Shown piece by piece: positions 25,252 to 33,929 of a stretch of DNA of 64,000 bases. Under the pieces are notes generated by a model. That model worked only from the letters and a program-made list of their open reading frames with translations, was not told the DNA's origin and made no database searches. This DNA comes from AWTP1-13 sp033764875 (lineage in GTDB: Bacteria > Pseudomonadota > Alphaproteobacteria > Rhizobiales > Hyphomicrobiaceae): contig JANRIO010000071.1 in NCBI GenBank assembly GCA_033764875.1, positions 1 through 64,000 of the forward strand. Direction: 5' to 3'. The translations under genes were made by a program, and so were the position numbers. Every line of letters begins with the position of its first letter. The stretch's first letter is position 1.

Positions 25252-25991
25252 GCAGCACCATCCTCGAGGTCGAGGATCTCTCCATCAGCTTCGGCGGCCT
25301 GCACGCCGTCGACGGAGTGACCTTCGCGGCCGACCGCCATCGCATCACGACGGTGATCGGCCCCAACGGCGCCGGCAAATCCACGCTCTTCAACCTCGTC
25401 TCGGGGGCGCTGAGACCGGTGCGCGGACGCGTGCGGCTCGACGGCCGGGACGTGACGGGCGCGCCGCCCTTCCGCATGCAGGCGGCGGGGCTTGCCCGCT
25501 CCTTCCAGATCACCGCGCTGTTCTTCGGCCTGACGGTGGCCGAGAACCTTCGCCTCGGTGCGCAGCGCCTCGAGCCCACCGGGCGGCTGTGGGCTCCCGT
25601 TCGCCGCAGCGGGCGCGCGCAGGCCCGCGTGCAGGCGCTGCTCGAGCAGTTCGGGCTCGCCGACAAGGCGGAGTATCTCGTCGGCGCGCTGTCGCACGGG
25701 GAGCAGAGGCGCCTCGAGATCGCGGTGGCGCTCGCCGCCGAGCCCAAGGTCCTCCTGCTCGACGAGCCGACCCAGGGCATGAGCCACGGCGACACGGAGG
25801 TGACCGCCGCCTTCATCCGCAAGCTCGCCCAGGACGTCACCATCCTGCTCATCGAGCACGACATCGGCCTCGTCATGGACCTCTCCGACAAGGTGGTGGT
25901 GATGCATCAGGGCCGGAAGATCGCCGAGGGGCCGCCTGCGGCGGTGCGCGCCGATCCGGCCGTGCAGTCGGCATATTTCGGGCATGCGTAA
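25248..25991 (+). CDS. ABC transporter ATP-binding protein, LivG type
   Basis: 247 residues. Walker A GPNGAGKST, the LivG-type stretch GLARSFQITALFFGLTVAENL, signature LSHGEQRRLEIAVAL, Walker B VLLLDEP and switch His in IEHDIGLVMDLSD are all present. The signature reads LSHGE, a common variant of LSGGQ in LivG proteins. Cytoplasmic ATPase of the hmf-linked transporter. Confidence 0.92.
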   Translation: MSSTILEVEDLSISFGGLHAVDGVTFAADRHRITTVIGPNGAGKSTLFNLVSGALRPVRGRVRLDGRDVTGAPPFRMQAAGLARSFQITALFFGLTVAENLRLGAQRLEPTGRLWAPVRRSGRAQARVQALLEQFGLADKAEYLVGALSHGEQRRLEIAVALAAEPKVLLLDEPTQGMSHGDTEVTAAFIRKLAQDVTILLIEHDIGLVMDLSDKVVVMHQGRKIAEGPPAAVRADPAVQSAYFGHA

Positions 25992-26700
25992 CATGATCGA
26001 GCTCAGCGACATCCACGTCCACTACGGCACGAGCCACGTCGTGCAGGGCCTGAGCCTGTCGGCCGCGCGGGGCGAGGTGCTCGGCATCTTCGGCCGCAAC
26101 GGCGTCGGCAAGACGACCGTGCTCAAGACGATCGCGGGCTGGCTCAAGCCCTCGCGCGGAAGCATCACATTCGCAGGCTCGCCCATCAACGGGCTGTCAC
26201 CCGACCGGATCGCGCGGCTCGGGATCGGGTTCGTACCGGAGGACCGCCGGATCTTCCCCGGCCTCACCGTCGAGGAAAACCTGACGCTCGGCTTCATGCA
26301 GGCGCCGCGACGGGCTGCAGCCGGCAACCGGGCGGCTCTGGCCCAGATCTACGAGCAGTTCCCGCGGCTCAGGGAGCGTCGCGCGCAGGCGGGCACGACG
26401 CTTTCGGGCGGCGAGCAGCAGATGCTCGCCATGGCGCGCGCCATGATCGGAGACGCCAAGCTGTTCCTGATCGACGAGCCGAGCGAAGGACTGGCGCCGA
26501 TGATCGTCGCCGACGTCTATCGCATCATCCGCAACATGAAGGCCGGCGGCTGCACGATCCTTCTCGTCGAGCAGAACGTGAAGAGTGCGCTGGAGGTGTG
26601 CGACCGCTTCGTAGCCATCGAGCGGGGGCAAGTCATTCGATCGGGGGCGGCGGCATCCGACAGCGACAAAGCCGAGCTGCTCAAAGCCATCGCGGTCTAG
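25984..26700 (+). CDS. ABC transporter ATP-binding protein, LivF type
   Basis: 238 residues. Walker A GRNGVGKTT, LSGGEQQMLAMARAM signature, Walker B LFLIDEPSEGLAP and LLVEQNVKSALEVCDR are the LivF pattern. Start ATG 25984 overlaps the LivG gene by eight bases; ATG 25993 is an alternative. It is the last gene of the transporter, ten bases before the cupin-like gene. Confidence 0.92.
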   Translation: MRNMIELSDIHVHYGTSHVVQGLSLSAARGEVLGIFGRNGVGKTTVLKTIAGWLKPSRGSITFAGSPINGLSPDRIARLGIGFVPEDRRIFPGLTVEENLTLGFMQAPRRAAAGNRAALAQIYEQFPRLRERRAQAGTTLSGGEQQMLAMARAMIGDAKLFLIDEPSEGLAPMIVADVYRIIRNMKAGGCTILLVEQNVKSALEVCDRFVAIERGQVIRSGAAASDSDKAELLKAIAV

Positions 26701-26710
26701 GAGGACGACA

Positions 26711-27364
26711 ATGAGCAAGACATTCCAGATGCGCCTGATCGAGGACACGCTGGCGGACAACGCCCGGCTCGAGCTCCCGCCGGACGGCGTCAACCGGGCG
26801 CTCTACGTGGTGCACGGCTCGGTGACGGTCGACGGCCGGCTGCTGACGGCGGACGAGGGTCTGCATATCCGAGGGGCCGCCCAGGTCGCGGCCGGTGACG
26901 CCGGCGCCACGCTATGGAGGTGGGAGCTCGCTGCATCGGACGCGGGGTCCCCGAAGGTGGCCAGGGACGGCGCCTCCGTCCTGAAAATCAGCGCACCGTT
27001 GGCATGGCCGGTGGCGGACGCCGTTCTGATGCGTCTGGACAGCGTCTCGTTTCCACCCGGAGGCTGCGCGCTGCTGCATACGCACCAAGGCCCCGGCATA
27101 CGCTGTCTCATCGAGGGCGCCATCCGCATCGAAACGCACGGTCGCTCGACCTCGTACGGCCCGGGCTCGCCCTGGTTCGAGACCGGGCCGGAGCCGGTGT
27201 TCGCGCAGGCCGCCGCCGATCGCCCGTCGCGATTCATCCGCGTGATGATCCTGCCCCAGCACCTGAAAGGGAAGAGCTCGATCGCCTACGTCAACGAGGG
27301 AGATCGCGCCAAGCCGAAGTCGCAATCCTACAAGGGCTATGTCGACACGCCCATCGACGTCTGA
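26711..27364 (+). CDS. cupin-like hypothetical protein
   Basis: 217 residues with two beta-rich halves. The second half shows a cupin-type metal site, LLHTHQGPGIRCLIEGAIRIET, followed by PWFETGPEPVFAQA. The first half (RALYVVHGSVTVDGRLL) looks like a degenerate cupin. Start ATG 26711 has GGAGGA at about six bases upstream. It is embedded in the transporter/hmf operon, so a ring-modifying, isomerising or sensing role in the same pathway is possible; the function is not known. Confidence 0.7.
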   Translation: MSKTFQMRLIEDTLADNARLELPPDGVNRALYVVHGSVTVDGRLLTADEGLHIRGAAQVAAGDAGATLWRWELAASDAGSPKVARDGASVLKISAPLAWPVADAVLMRLDSVSFPPGGCALLHTHQGPGIRCLIEGAIRIETHGRSTSYGPGSPWFETGPEPVFAQAAADRPSRFIRVMILPQHLKGKSSIAYVNEGDRAKPKSQSYKGYVDTPIDV

Positions 27365-27405
27365 AGAAGCCCGCAACCACGTGGCGGAAACCAAGGAGAC
27401 TGCAC

Positions 27406-28389
27406 ATGTCGATCAATCGCCGAGAACTGCTGGGCGGCCTCGGAGCGGCAACGCTTGCCGCCGGCGCGCCGCATAGCGCGTGGGCACAGGCCTACCCGGA
27501 CCGCCCGGTGAAGGTGGTGGTGCCATTCGCAGCAGGAAGCGCCAGCGATGTCGTGGGACGCGTCGTCCTGGAGCGCATGGCCGCGGATCTCGGGCAACCC
27601 TTCGTGTTCGAGAACCAGCCCGGCGCGGGTGGAAACTCCGGGACGAACGTCGTTGCCCGTGCCGAGCCGGACGGCTATCGCCTCGTCGTCACGGCGTCGG
27701 GGCCACTGGCCGTCAACCGGACGCTGACCAAGACTCTCCCCTACGATCCCGAGAAGGACTTCGCGCCAATCTCGCTTCTCTCCACGCTCCCGAACGTGGT
27801 CACGGTCAGCGCGAAGCTGCCGATCAAATCCCTGAAGGAACTGGTCGACTACGCCAAGGCGCGGCCGGGCGAGCTCAACTACTCCTCGGTCGGCCCCGGC
27901 AGCTCGCAGCACCTCGCCGGCCTGCTGTTCCAGCAGATGACCGGCACCAGCATGGTGCACGTGCCCTACCGCGTCACGGGCCAGCTGGTGACGGATCTCA
28001 TCACGGGCGCCGTCCCGCTGAGCTTCCAGCTCATCCCGAACGTGCTCGGCCAGATACGCGCGGGCGAGGCGCGCGCGCTCGCCGTTACGTCGGCTGCCCG
28101 CTCGCCGTCGCTGCCGGACGTGCCGACGACAGCCGAGGCCGGGCTGCCGGGCTACGAGTGTGCCGGCTGGTTCGCGTTGCTGGCGCCGAAGGCGACACCG
28201 AGGCCGATCATCGACAGGCTCCACGGGGCGGCGGAGAAGGCGCTTGCAGACGAGCAGGTCCGCAGGCGGCTGATCGACATCGGGGCTGATCCGAGCTCGT
28301 CGACGCCGGACGCGCTGGGGCGGCTGATCTCGTCCGAGATCGTCAAGTGGCGGGAGGTGATCATCAAGGCCGGATTGCAGCCGGAATAG
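27406..28389 (+). CDS. tripartite tricarboxylate (Bug) substrate-binding protein, orphan
   Basis: 327 residues of the TctC/Bug family. The N-terminus (INRRELLGGLGAATLAAGAPHSAWA) is an exported signal, twin-arginine-like with only RR and no full consensus. The mature protein begins AYPDRPVKVVVPFAAGSASDVVGR and contains GTNVVARAEPDGY, both characteristic. TctA/TctB membrane partners are not nearby, so it is an orphan receptor, which is common in this family. Start ATG 27406 follows AAGGAG. It ends the operon before a strong hairpin. Confidence 0.9.
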   Translation: MSINRRELLGGLGAATLAAGAPHSAWAQAYPDRPVKVVVPFAAGSASDVVGRVVLERMAADLGQPFVFENQPGAGGNSGTNVVARAEPDGYRLVVTASGPLAVNRTLTKTLPYDPEKDFAPISLLSTLPNVVTVSAKLPIKSLKELVDYAKARPGELNYSSVGPGSSQHLAGLLFQQMTGTSMVHVPYRVTGQLVTDLITGAVPLSFQLIPNVLGQIRAGEARALAVTSAARSPSLPDVPTTAEAGLPGYECAGWFALLAPKATPRPIIDRLHGAAEKALADEQVRRRLIDIGADPSSSTPDALGRLISSEIVKWREVIIKAGLQPE

Positions 28390-28404
28390 TCAACATTCAC
28401 TCAA

Positions 28405-28430
28405 CGCCTCGCGCGCACAGTTGCGAGGCG
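28405..28430 (+). terminator. hairpin after the Bug protein gene
   Basis: CGCCTCGC (28405-28412) pairs with GCGAGGCG (28423-28430) around a ten-base loop, 15 bases after the Bug gene stop. Probably the end of the long plus-strand operon. Confidence 0.5.
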
Positions 28431-28459
28431 CAGATCCGGATCGATCACCGCAAGCGGCC

Positions 28460-28483
28460 GGCGCGGAGCAACTGCTCCGCGCC
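28460..28483. terminator. strong bidirectional hairpin between convergent genes
   Basis: GGCGCGGAGC and GCTCCGCGCC form a perfect 10-bp stem with loop AACT, abutting the stop of the UbiD gene at 28484. Its position between two converging genes suggests termination in both directions, although no T-run is present. Confidence 0.6.
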
Positions 28484-29899
28484 TCAGGCCCTAGTCTCAC
28501 CCAGGATGGCCGCGATGCGGCTCGCGACAGACGCGCCCTGCTCGAGGGACCGCTCCCGGTCGACCCTGTCCTCGCCGGGGACATGGATGCGCCGGTAGGT
28601 ATCGCTCAGCTGGCCCAACGGCGCCGTCGCATCGAGGCCCATCTTGGCGCTGACGCCATCGTCCGCAGAGGGATCGAGACGCGAGCCCTGCGCGCCGCCG
28701 ACCACGAGCAGATCCCGGTCGGGCTGGAACCGCGTCGCGACCGCCCACTCGATATCGACCGCGCTGTCGATGTCGACATCCTTGTCGACGACGACCACCT
28801 GCTTGACATCGTAGTGTCCGGCAAAGGCCCCCATCATGATGTTCTTCGGCTCGCCGTTGTTGAGCTTCTCGATCTTGACGACGAGATGGTAGCGGCAGGT
28901 GCCTCCGCGCGTGAGGCGCACGTCGAGAACGTTGGGAAAGCTGCGGCGCAGGTGCTGCAGCAGCGTCGCCTCGCGCGGGACGCCGCCCAAGATCAGATGC
29001 TCGAAGCCGCCGCCGACGATCGTATGGAAAATCGGATCGCGGCGGTGGGTCACCGCGTCGATCTCGATGACCTCCCGCGCCGCGCGGGGGCCGTAGTACT
29101 GCGGGAACTCGCCGAACGGTCCCTCGGGCTCGCGTACGCCCGGCAGCAGGCGCCCTTCGAGCACGATCTCGGCATGGGCCGGGACACGCACATTGTTGGT
29201 ACGGCATTTCACGACCTCGGCCGGCGCGCCGAGCAGCGCGCCTGCGATGCCCATCTCGTCCTCGTCGAGCGCGGCAATGGCCTGAGAGGCCAGCAGGAAG
29301 GCCGGATGCACGCCGACCACGAGCGCGATCTCCAGCGGCATGCCGCGCTGCTCCGCGCGCCGGTAGTAGGCCTGCGTGTGCCGGGGCAACAGAAGCACGC
29401 CGATCCGATCGGGGCCGCTGATCTGGCACCGGTGGATGGCGATGTTCTGAATCCCGGTGTCCGGATCTCGCGCGATCAGGAGCGCGGCGGTGATGTAGGC
29501 GCCGCTGTCCAGCTCGTTGTGCGTCGGGATCGGCAGCAGGCGCTCGATATCGACTGCCTCGTGCACCACGTCCTGGGCCGGCGCACGGGCCACCTCGACG
29601 GGCGCGATCGGGTTGCGCGCGGCGTTCAGGAAGCGATCGAGAAGCTCGGCGTCCGGCACCCCGAGCGCCGCGGCGACGGAAGGCCTATCTACGAAGAGGT
29701 TGGCGACCACCGGAATGTGGTGGGTCCTGTCTGCCGCGCGCGGGGCGGGAAACAGCACAGCCTGCTCCCGCTCGAGGCTCTTGGCGATCGCGGCGATCTC
29801 GTGCAGGAGGCCCGCCTCGGGCCTTGCAACGGCGAGTTGCCCCCGCGCATCGAGCTGCCTGAGCCAGGCTCGAAGATCTGCTGTGCTGCCACTGGACAT
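28484..29899 (-). CDS. UbiD-family decarboxylase
   Basis: 471 residues of the UbiD family, prenylated-FMN-dependent reversible decarboxylases. Recognisable are the central IAIHRCQISGPDRIGVLLLPRHTQAYYRRAE (cofactor-binding region), GPFGEFPQYYGP, and the C-terminal DLLVVGGAQGSRLDPSA. No UbiX prenyltransferase gene is in the window. Start ATG 29899 is chosen; a TTG at 29920 is the in-frame alternative. It is divergent from a LysR gene and convergent with the hmf operon. In known furan catabolism HmfF is a UbiD enzyme that decarboxylates 2,5-furandicarboxylate to furoate, so that role is attractive here but unproven. Confidence 0.85.
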   Translation of the reverse strand: MSSGSTADLRAWLRQLDARGQLAVARPEAGLLHEIAAIAKSLEREQAVLFPAPRAADRTHHIPVVANLFVDRPSVAAALGVPDAELLDRFLNAARNPIAPVEVARAPAQDVVHEAVDIERLLPIPTHNELDSGAYITAALLIARDPDTGIQNIAIHRCQISGPDRIGVLLLPRHTQAYYRRAEQRGMPLEIALVVGVHPAFLLASQAIAALDEDEMGIAGALLGAPAEVVKCRTNNVRVPAHAEIVLEGRLLPGVREPEGPFGEFPQYYGPRAAREVIEIDAVTHRRDPIFHTIVGGGFEHLILGGVPREATLLQHLRRSFPNVLDVRLTRGGTCRYHLVVKIEKLNNGEPKNIMMGAFAGHYDVKQVVVVDKDVDIDSAVDIEWAVATRFQPDRDLLVVGGAQGSRLDPSADDGVSAKMGLDATAPLGQLSDTYRRIHVPGEDRVDRERSLEQGASVASRIAAILGETRA

Positions 29900-30062
29900 C
29901 ACGTCGGCTCTCGTTCGCAAGGCGTTGGCGGCACAGCAGAGCAGCCGCGTGCTCCGGCCGACCTCATGGTCCTTGCGGATGAGCCTACTGCCGACTACCC
30001 ATCAGCACAAATAGCGGTATCGTATCTTGATCATCATCCGAAGTGATGGCTGGAGGAGCGGA

Positions 30063-31052
30063 GTGAAGGCGCCACTGGAACTGCGGCAGATGCACTACGT
30101 GGTCTGCCTGGCGCAGGAGGGCAACGTGACGCGTGCCGCACGGCGCCTCAACATCGTGCAGCCGGCCCTGAGCATGCAGATCGCAAAGCTCGAACGGAGC
30201 CTCGGACAGAAGCTGTTCGAGCGGATTCCCCAGGGCGTGCGCCCGACGGCCGCCGGCGAGCGCCTGGTCGAGCTGGTGGCGCCCATCCTGCGCGACGCCG
30301 AAGCGGCCACCCAGGCGATGCAGCATGGCGAGGGCCAGATCGCCGGGCGGGTGACGATCGGCCTCGTCGCGTCCGTCGCGCAGTGCACGATGGCCCAATC
30401 GGCCGCGCGCGCGGCGCGGACCTATCCCGAGATACAGCTCTGCGTCTCCGAGGGCTATACGGAAACGCTCGTCGACTGGGTCTCGACGGGCCAGCTCGAG
30501 ACGGCCGTGATCAATGCCCCGCGCGCCCGGCTGCCCGTTGCGGTCGCGCCGATCCTGGACGAGGAGATGGTGCTGGCCTGCCGCAAGGATGCGCTGGACA
30601 TTCCCGCCGACCTCGGCCTCGGGCATCTCGAGCGGCTCTGTCTCGCCTCGCCCTCGAAACGGCACGGCCTGCGCAAGGTGCTCGACGACGCGGCGGCGGC
30701 GCAGGGCATCGCGCTGAGGCCCCGCCTCGAGCTCGACAACATCGCCGCGCTGTGCGACGTCGTCGCGACGACCGATCTGGTGACGATCCTGCCGAGCGTG
30801 GCCGTGCGCAAGGACATCCAGGAGGGGCGCATGGATGCGTATCGCTTTACGTCATCCCGCCTGGTGCGATCGGTGGCCGTCGCCCGCCACCCGCGCCGCG
30901 CGCTTTCGCGGGCGGGGGCCGCGATCCTCGACCTCATCACGAGCGATCTCCTGGCCGCCGCCGCAACCGCGGCCAAGCTCATCCGGACGCCGCCTGCGGG
31001 CCGGCGACGTTTCCGCAGGCCGGCTGGAGGCGGAGGACAGCACCGTCGCTAG
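30063..31052 (+). CDS. LysR-family transcriptional regulator
   Basis: 329 residues. The N-terminal winged helix (about 6-65) has EGNVTRAARRLNIVQPALSMQIAKLERSLGQKLFER. The rest is the periplasmic-binding-like effector domain. GTG 30063 is chosen as start because GGAGGAG lies four bases upstream; an upstream ATG at 30027 lacks one. It is divergent from the UbiD gene, sharing a 163-base control region, and is thus likely its regulator. Its TAG stop shares the tetramer CTAG with the stop of the converging Dpp ATPase gene. Confidence 0.88.
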   Translation: MKAPLELRQMHYVVCLAQEGNVTRAARRLNIVQPALSMQIAKLERSLGQKLFERIPQGVRPTAAGERLVELVAPILRDAEAATQAMQHGEGQIAGRVTIGLVASVAQCTMAQSAARAARTYPEIQLCVSEGYTETLVDWVSTGQLETAVINAPRARLPVAVAPILDEEMVLACRKDALDIPADLGLGHLERLCLASPSKRHGLRKVLDDAAAAQGIALRPRLELDNIAALCDVVATTDLVTILPSVAVRKDIQEGRMDAYRFTSSRLVRSVAVARHPRRALSRAGAAILDLITSDLLAAAATAAKLIRTPPAGRRRFRRPAGGGGQHRR

Positions 31053-32059
31053 GTCGGCATGGGGCCGACGACGCGTCCGCCCTTGGCCTCCACGCGGTGG
31101 CAGCGGACGGCATGGCCGGGCGCCACCTCGCGCAAGGCGGGCAGGGTCTGGTGGCATTCGCCGACGGCGACCGGACAGCGGGGCGCGAACCGGCAGCCGG
31201 GCGGAGGATCGATCGGGCTCGGGGGGTCCCCAGCCAGGCGAATGCGGGCATTGCTCGTGGCCCCGGCGCCGCGAACGCTCGGCACCGCGGACTTCAGTGC
31301 CACGCTGTAGGGATGCAGGGGCGCCCGGAAGAAGGCCCGGCTCGGCGCCCGCTCAACGATCTGGCCCAGATACATGACGGCAACGTCGTCGGCCATGTGC
31401 TTCACGACCGCCATGTCGTGGGAGATGAAGAGATAGGCGATGCCGCGTTCCTGCTGGAGCCGCACCAGCAGATTAAGGATCTGGGCACGGATGGCGACGT
31501 CGAGGGCGGAGACGGGCTCGTCGCAGACGATGAGGCTCGGCTCGGGCGCCAGCGCGCGTGCAATGTTGATGCGCTGCCGCTGACCGCCTGAGAACTGATG
31601 CGGGAAGAGCGCGCGCTGCTCGGGCCGCAGACCGACCGCGGCAAACAGCTCGGCGACCCGTGCCTCGCGGGAGGGCGCATCGCCGATGCGCAACACATCG
31701 AGGGGGCTCTGCACGATCCTGCCGGCCCTGACACGCGGATTGAGAGAGGAGTAGGGGTCCTGGAAGATGTACTGCATGCCCCGGCGCGCCTCGCGCAGGC
31801 CGGCGCCGTGCAGGCTATCGACGCGGCGGCCGGCGAGGCTGATGCTGCCGCTCGTCACGGGCACAAGCCGCAAGACGGCGCGCGCCAGGCTCGTCTTGCC
31901 GCAGCCGGATTCCCCCACGAGGCCGAGCGTGCGTCCCTTGCCGAGGGACAGCGAGACGCCGTCGACCGCGTGCACCACCTGCGCCGCGGCGAACGGATTG
32001 ATGCGGCGCCGCCGGTAGTGGACGCGCAGATCCTCGATCTGGAGCACCGGGTGCGTCAC
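31049..32059 (-). CDS. ABC transporter ATP-binding protein, DppF/OppF type
   Basis: 336 residues. Walker A GESGCGKTS, FQDPYSSLNPR, signature SGGQRQRINIARAL, Walker B LIVCDEP and the C-terminal Opp/Dpp cysteine extension CRFAPRCPVAVGEC are present. GTG 32059 overlaps the stop of the upstream ATPase (GTGA), which fixes the start; the frame remains open upstream but that part is inside the neighbouring gene. Energises the peptide/nickel-type importer in this operon. Confidence 0.9.
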   Translation of the reverse strand: MTHPVLQIEDLRVHYRRRRINPFAAAQVVHAVDGVSLSLGKGRTLGLVGESGCGKTSLARAVLRLVPVTSGSISLAGRRVDSLHGAGLREARRGMQYIFQDPYSSLNPRVRAGRIVQSPLDVLRIGDAPSREARVAELFAAVGLRPEQRALFPHQFSGGQRQRINIARALAPEPSLIVCDEPVSALDVAIRAQILNLLVRLQQERGIAYLFISHDMAVVKHMADDVAVMYLGQIVERAPSRAFFRAPLHPYSVALKSAVPSVRGAGATSNARIRLAGDPPSPIDPPPGCRFAPRCPVAVGECHQTLPALREVAPGHAVRCHRVEAKGGRVVGPMPT

Positions 32060-33048
32060 GCCACACGCTCCGGCCTTTGCCAGCACGCCACGCGGCGGTC
32101 CGCAACCCGCGCATCCGGCGGCATGGCAGTGCGGCAGGACAGCATGGTCTCGGCGCAACGATCGGCGAACGGGCAGCCCTCCTGCAGCTCCCAGATCGAC
32201 GGCACGAGGCCCGGGATCTCGGTCAGTGCGCGCCGCTCGGGGAACTCCGCGTCGAGATCGGGCACGCAGGCGACGAGACCCCTGGTGTAGGGATGCTGGG
32301 GGCGCTCGAGCACGTCGCGCGTCGCCCCCTCCTCCACCACGCGGCCGCCATACATGACCGCCACGCGATCGGCCATCTCGGCGATGGCGCCCATGTCGTG
32401 GGTGATGAGGATCAGCCCCATGCCGCGCGAACGCTGGATGTCGCGCAGCAGGTCGAAGATCTGCGCCTGCACCGTCACGTCGAGCGCCGTCGTCGGCTCG
32501 TCGGCGATGAGCAGCGCCGGCTCGCAGGCCATGGCCATCGCGATCATCACCCGCTGGCGCATGCCGCCGGAGAGCTGATGGGGATACTCGCCGAAGCGCT
32601 CCTCGGCGGCCGGGATGCGCACATCCTTCAGGAGCTCGACGGCGCGCCTGCGGGCGGCCTCACCGCGCAATCCCAAGTGCAGGGCGAGCGTCTCGCAGAT
32701 CTGCGCGCCGACCGTGAAGACCGGGTTGAGCGACGTCATCGGCTCCTGGAAGATCATCGAGATCTTGTTGCCGCGGATCTCGCGCATGCGCTGCGGGCTG
32801 ACGCCGGCGAGGTCCTCTCCGGCAAAGACGATGCGGCCGCGGCTGATGCGGCCGGGCGGATCCGGCACCAGCCGCAGGATGGCAAGCGCCGTCATGCTCT
32901 TGCCGGATCCGGACTCGCCGACGATGCCGAGCGTCTCACCCGCAGCAACGGACAGGCTGACACCGCTGAGCACACGCGCAATGCCGCGCGTGCCCTCGAA
33001 GTCCACGCACAGCCCCTCGACCGAAAGCAGCGGCACGCGATCCGCCAT
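32056..33048 (-). CDS. ABC transporter ATP-binding protein, DppD/OppD type
   Basis: 330 residues. Walker A GESGSGKSM, FQEPMTSLNPV, signature LSGGMRQRVMIAMAM, Walker B LLIADEPTTALDVT, and C-terminal CPFADRCAETMLSC. Start ATG 33048 overlaps the stop of the permease gene by four bases (ATGA). Confidence 0.9.
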   Translation of the reverse strand: MADRVPLLSVEGLCVDFEGTRGIARVLSGVSLSVAAGETLGIVGESGSGKSMTALAILRLVPDPPGRISRGRIVFAGEDLAGVSPQRMREIRGNKISMIFQEPMTSLNPVFTVGAQICETLALHLGLRGEAARRRAVELLKDVRIPAAEERFGEYPHQLSGGMRQRVMIAMAMACEPALLIADEPTTALDVTVQAQIFDLLRDIQRSRGMGLILITHDMGAIAEMADRVAVMYGGRVVEEGATRDVLERPQHPYTRGLVACVPDLDAEFPERRALTEIPGLVPSIWELQEGCPFADRCAETMLSCRTAMPPDARVADRRVACWQRPERVA

Positions 33049-33929
33049 CAGCGACGCTCCCTGAGCTTCGGGTTGAGTGCGTCGTTGAGCCCGTCGCCGA
33101 TGAGGCTGATGGCAAGGACCGCGAGGAAGATCATGAGACCGGGGAAGGTCACGGCCCACCAGCATGTCAGCATGTAGGAGCGGCCCGCCCCGATCATCAG
33201 CCCCCAGCTCATGCGATTGGGATCGCCAAGCCCGAGGAAGGACAGGCTTGCCTCGAACAGGATCGCCGTGCCGATGGCGAAGGTCGCCGACACGATGAGC
33301 GGGGGCAGTGCGTTGGGCAGGATGGCCTTCCACAGGATGCGGCCCGTGGAGGCGCCGATGACGCGCTCGGCCGCGACGAAGTCGAGCTCCCGCAGCTTGA
33401 GGAACTCAGCCCGGGTGAGACGGGCGGTCGGAGGCCAGCTCACCACGCCGATGGCCAGGGAGATGACGACGAGGGACGGGGAGAACAGGGTCGCGAGCAC
33501 CATGGCGAACAGCAGCGCCGGCAGCACCTGGAAGAACTCCGCGATGCGCATCAACATCTCGTCGACGACGCCGCCAAAGTAACCGGCCAGCGCGCCGACC
33601 GTCACCCCGATCAAGACCGCGATGCCGGCGGCCGTCGCGCCGACCGCGAGGGTGGCGCGGCCGCCGTAGACCAGACCGGTGAGAACATCACGGCCCTGCT
33701 GGTCGCTGCCGAGCCAGGCCTCGCTGCTCCAGGGCGGGGTGAGCGGGGCGGAGGCGATGTCGAAGGGATCGGCCTCGTAGAGGACGGGCCCCAGCAGAGA
33801 GAGACCCACGATCAGGGCGAACAGCACGAGGCCGGCGAGCGCGGCCGGGCGGCGCAGGAACACCTGCGCGGCCTCGCGCGTGGGGGACTGGGCGTCGGGC
33901 GCCCGCGGGCTCGATGGTGGCGCGCTCAT
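33048..33929 (-). CDS. ABC transporter permease, DppC/OppC type
   Basis: 293 residues. An N-terminal OppC leader (residues 1-40, ending before a first membrane helix LAGLVLFALIVGLSLLGPVLY), LGSDQQGRDVLTGLVYGGRATL, and the permease loop are typical of DppC. About six helices. Overlaps the DppB gene by four bases. Confidence 0.9.
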   Translation of the reverse strand: MSAPPSSPRAPDAQSPTREAAQVFLRRPAALAGLVLFALIVGLSLLGPVLYEADPFDIASAPLTPPWSSEAWLGSDQQGRDVLTGLVYGGRATLAVGATAAGIAVLIGVTVGALAGYFGGVVDEMLMRIAEFFQVLPALLFAMVLATLFSPSLVVISLAIGVVSWPPTARLTRAEFLKLRELDFVAAERVIGASTGRILWKAILPNALPPLIVSATFAIGTAILFEASLSFLGLGDPNRMSWGLMIGAGRSYMLTCWWAVTFPGLMIFLAVLAISLIGDGLNDALNPKLRERR

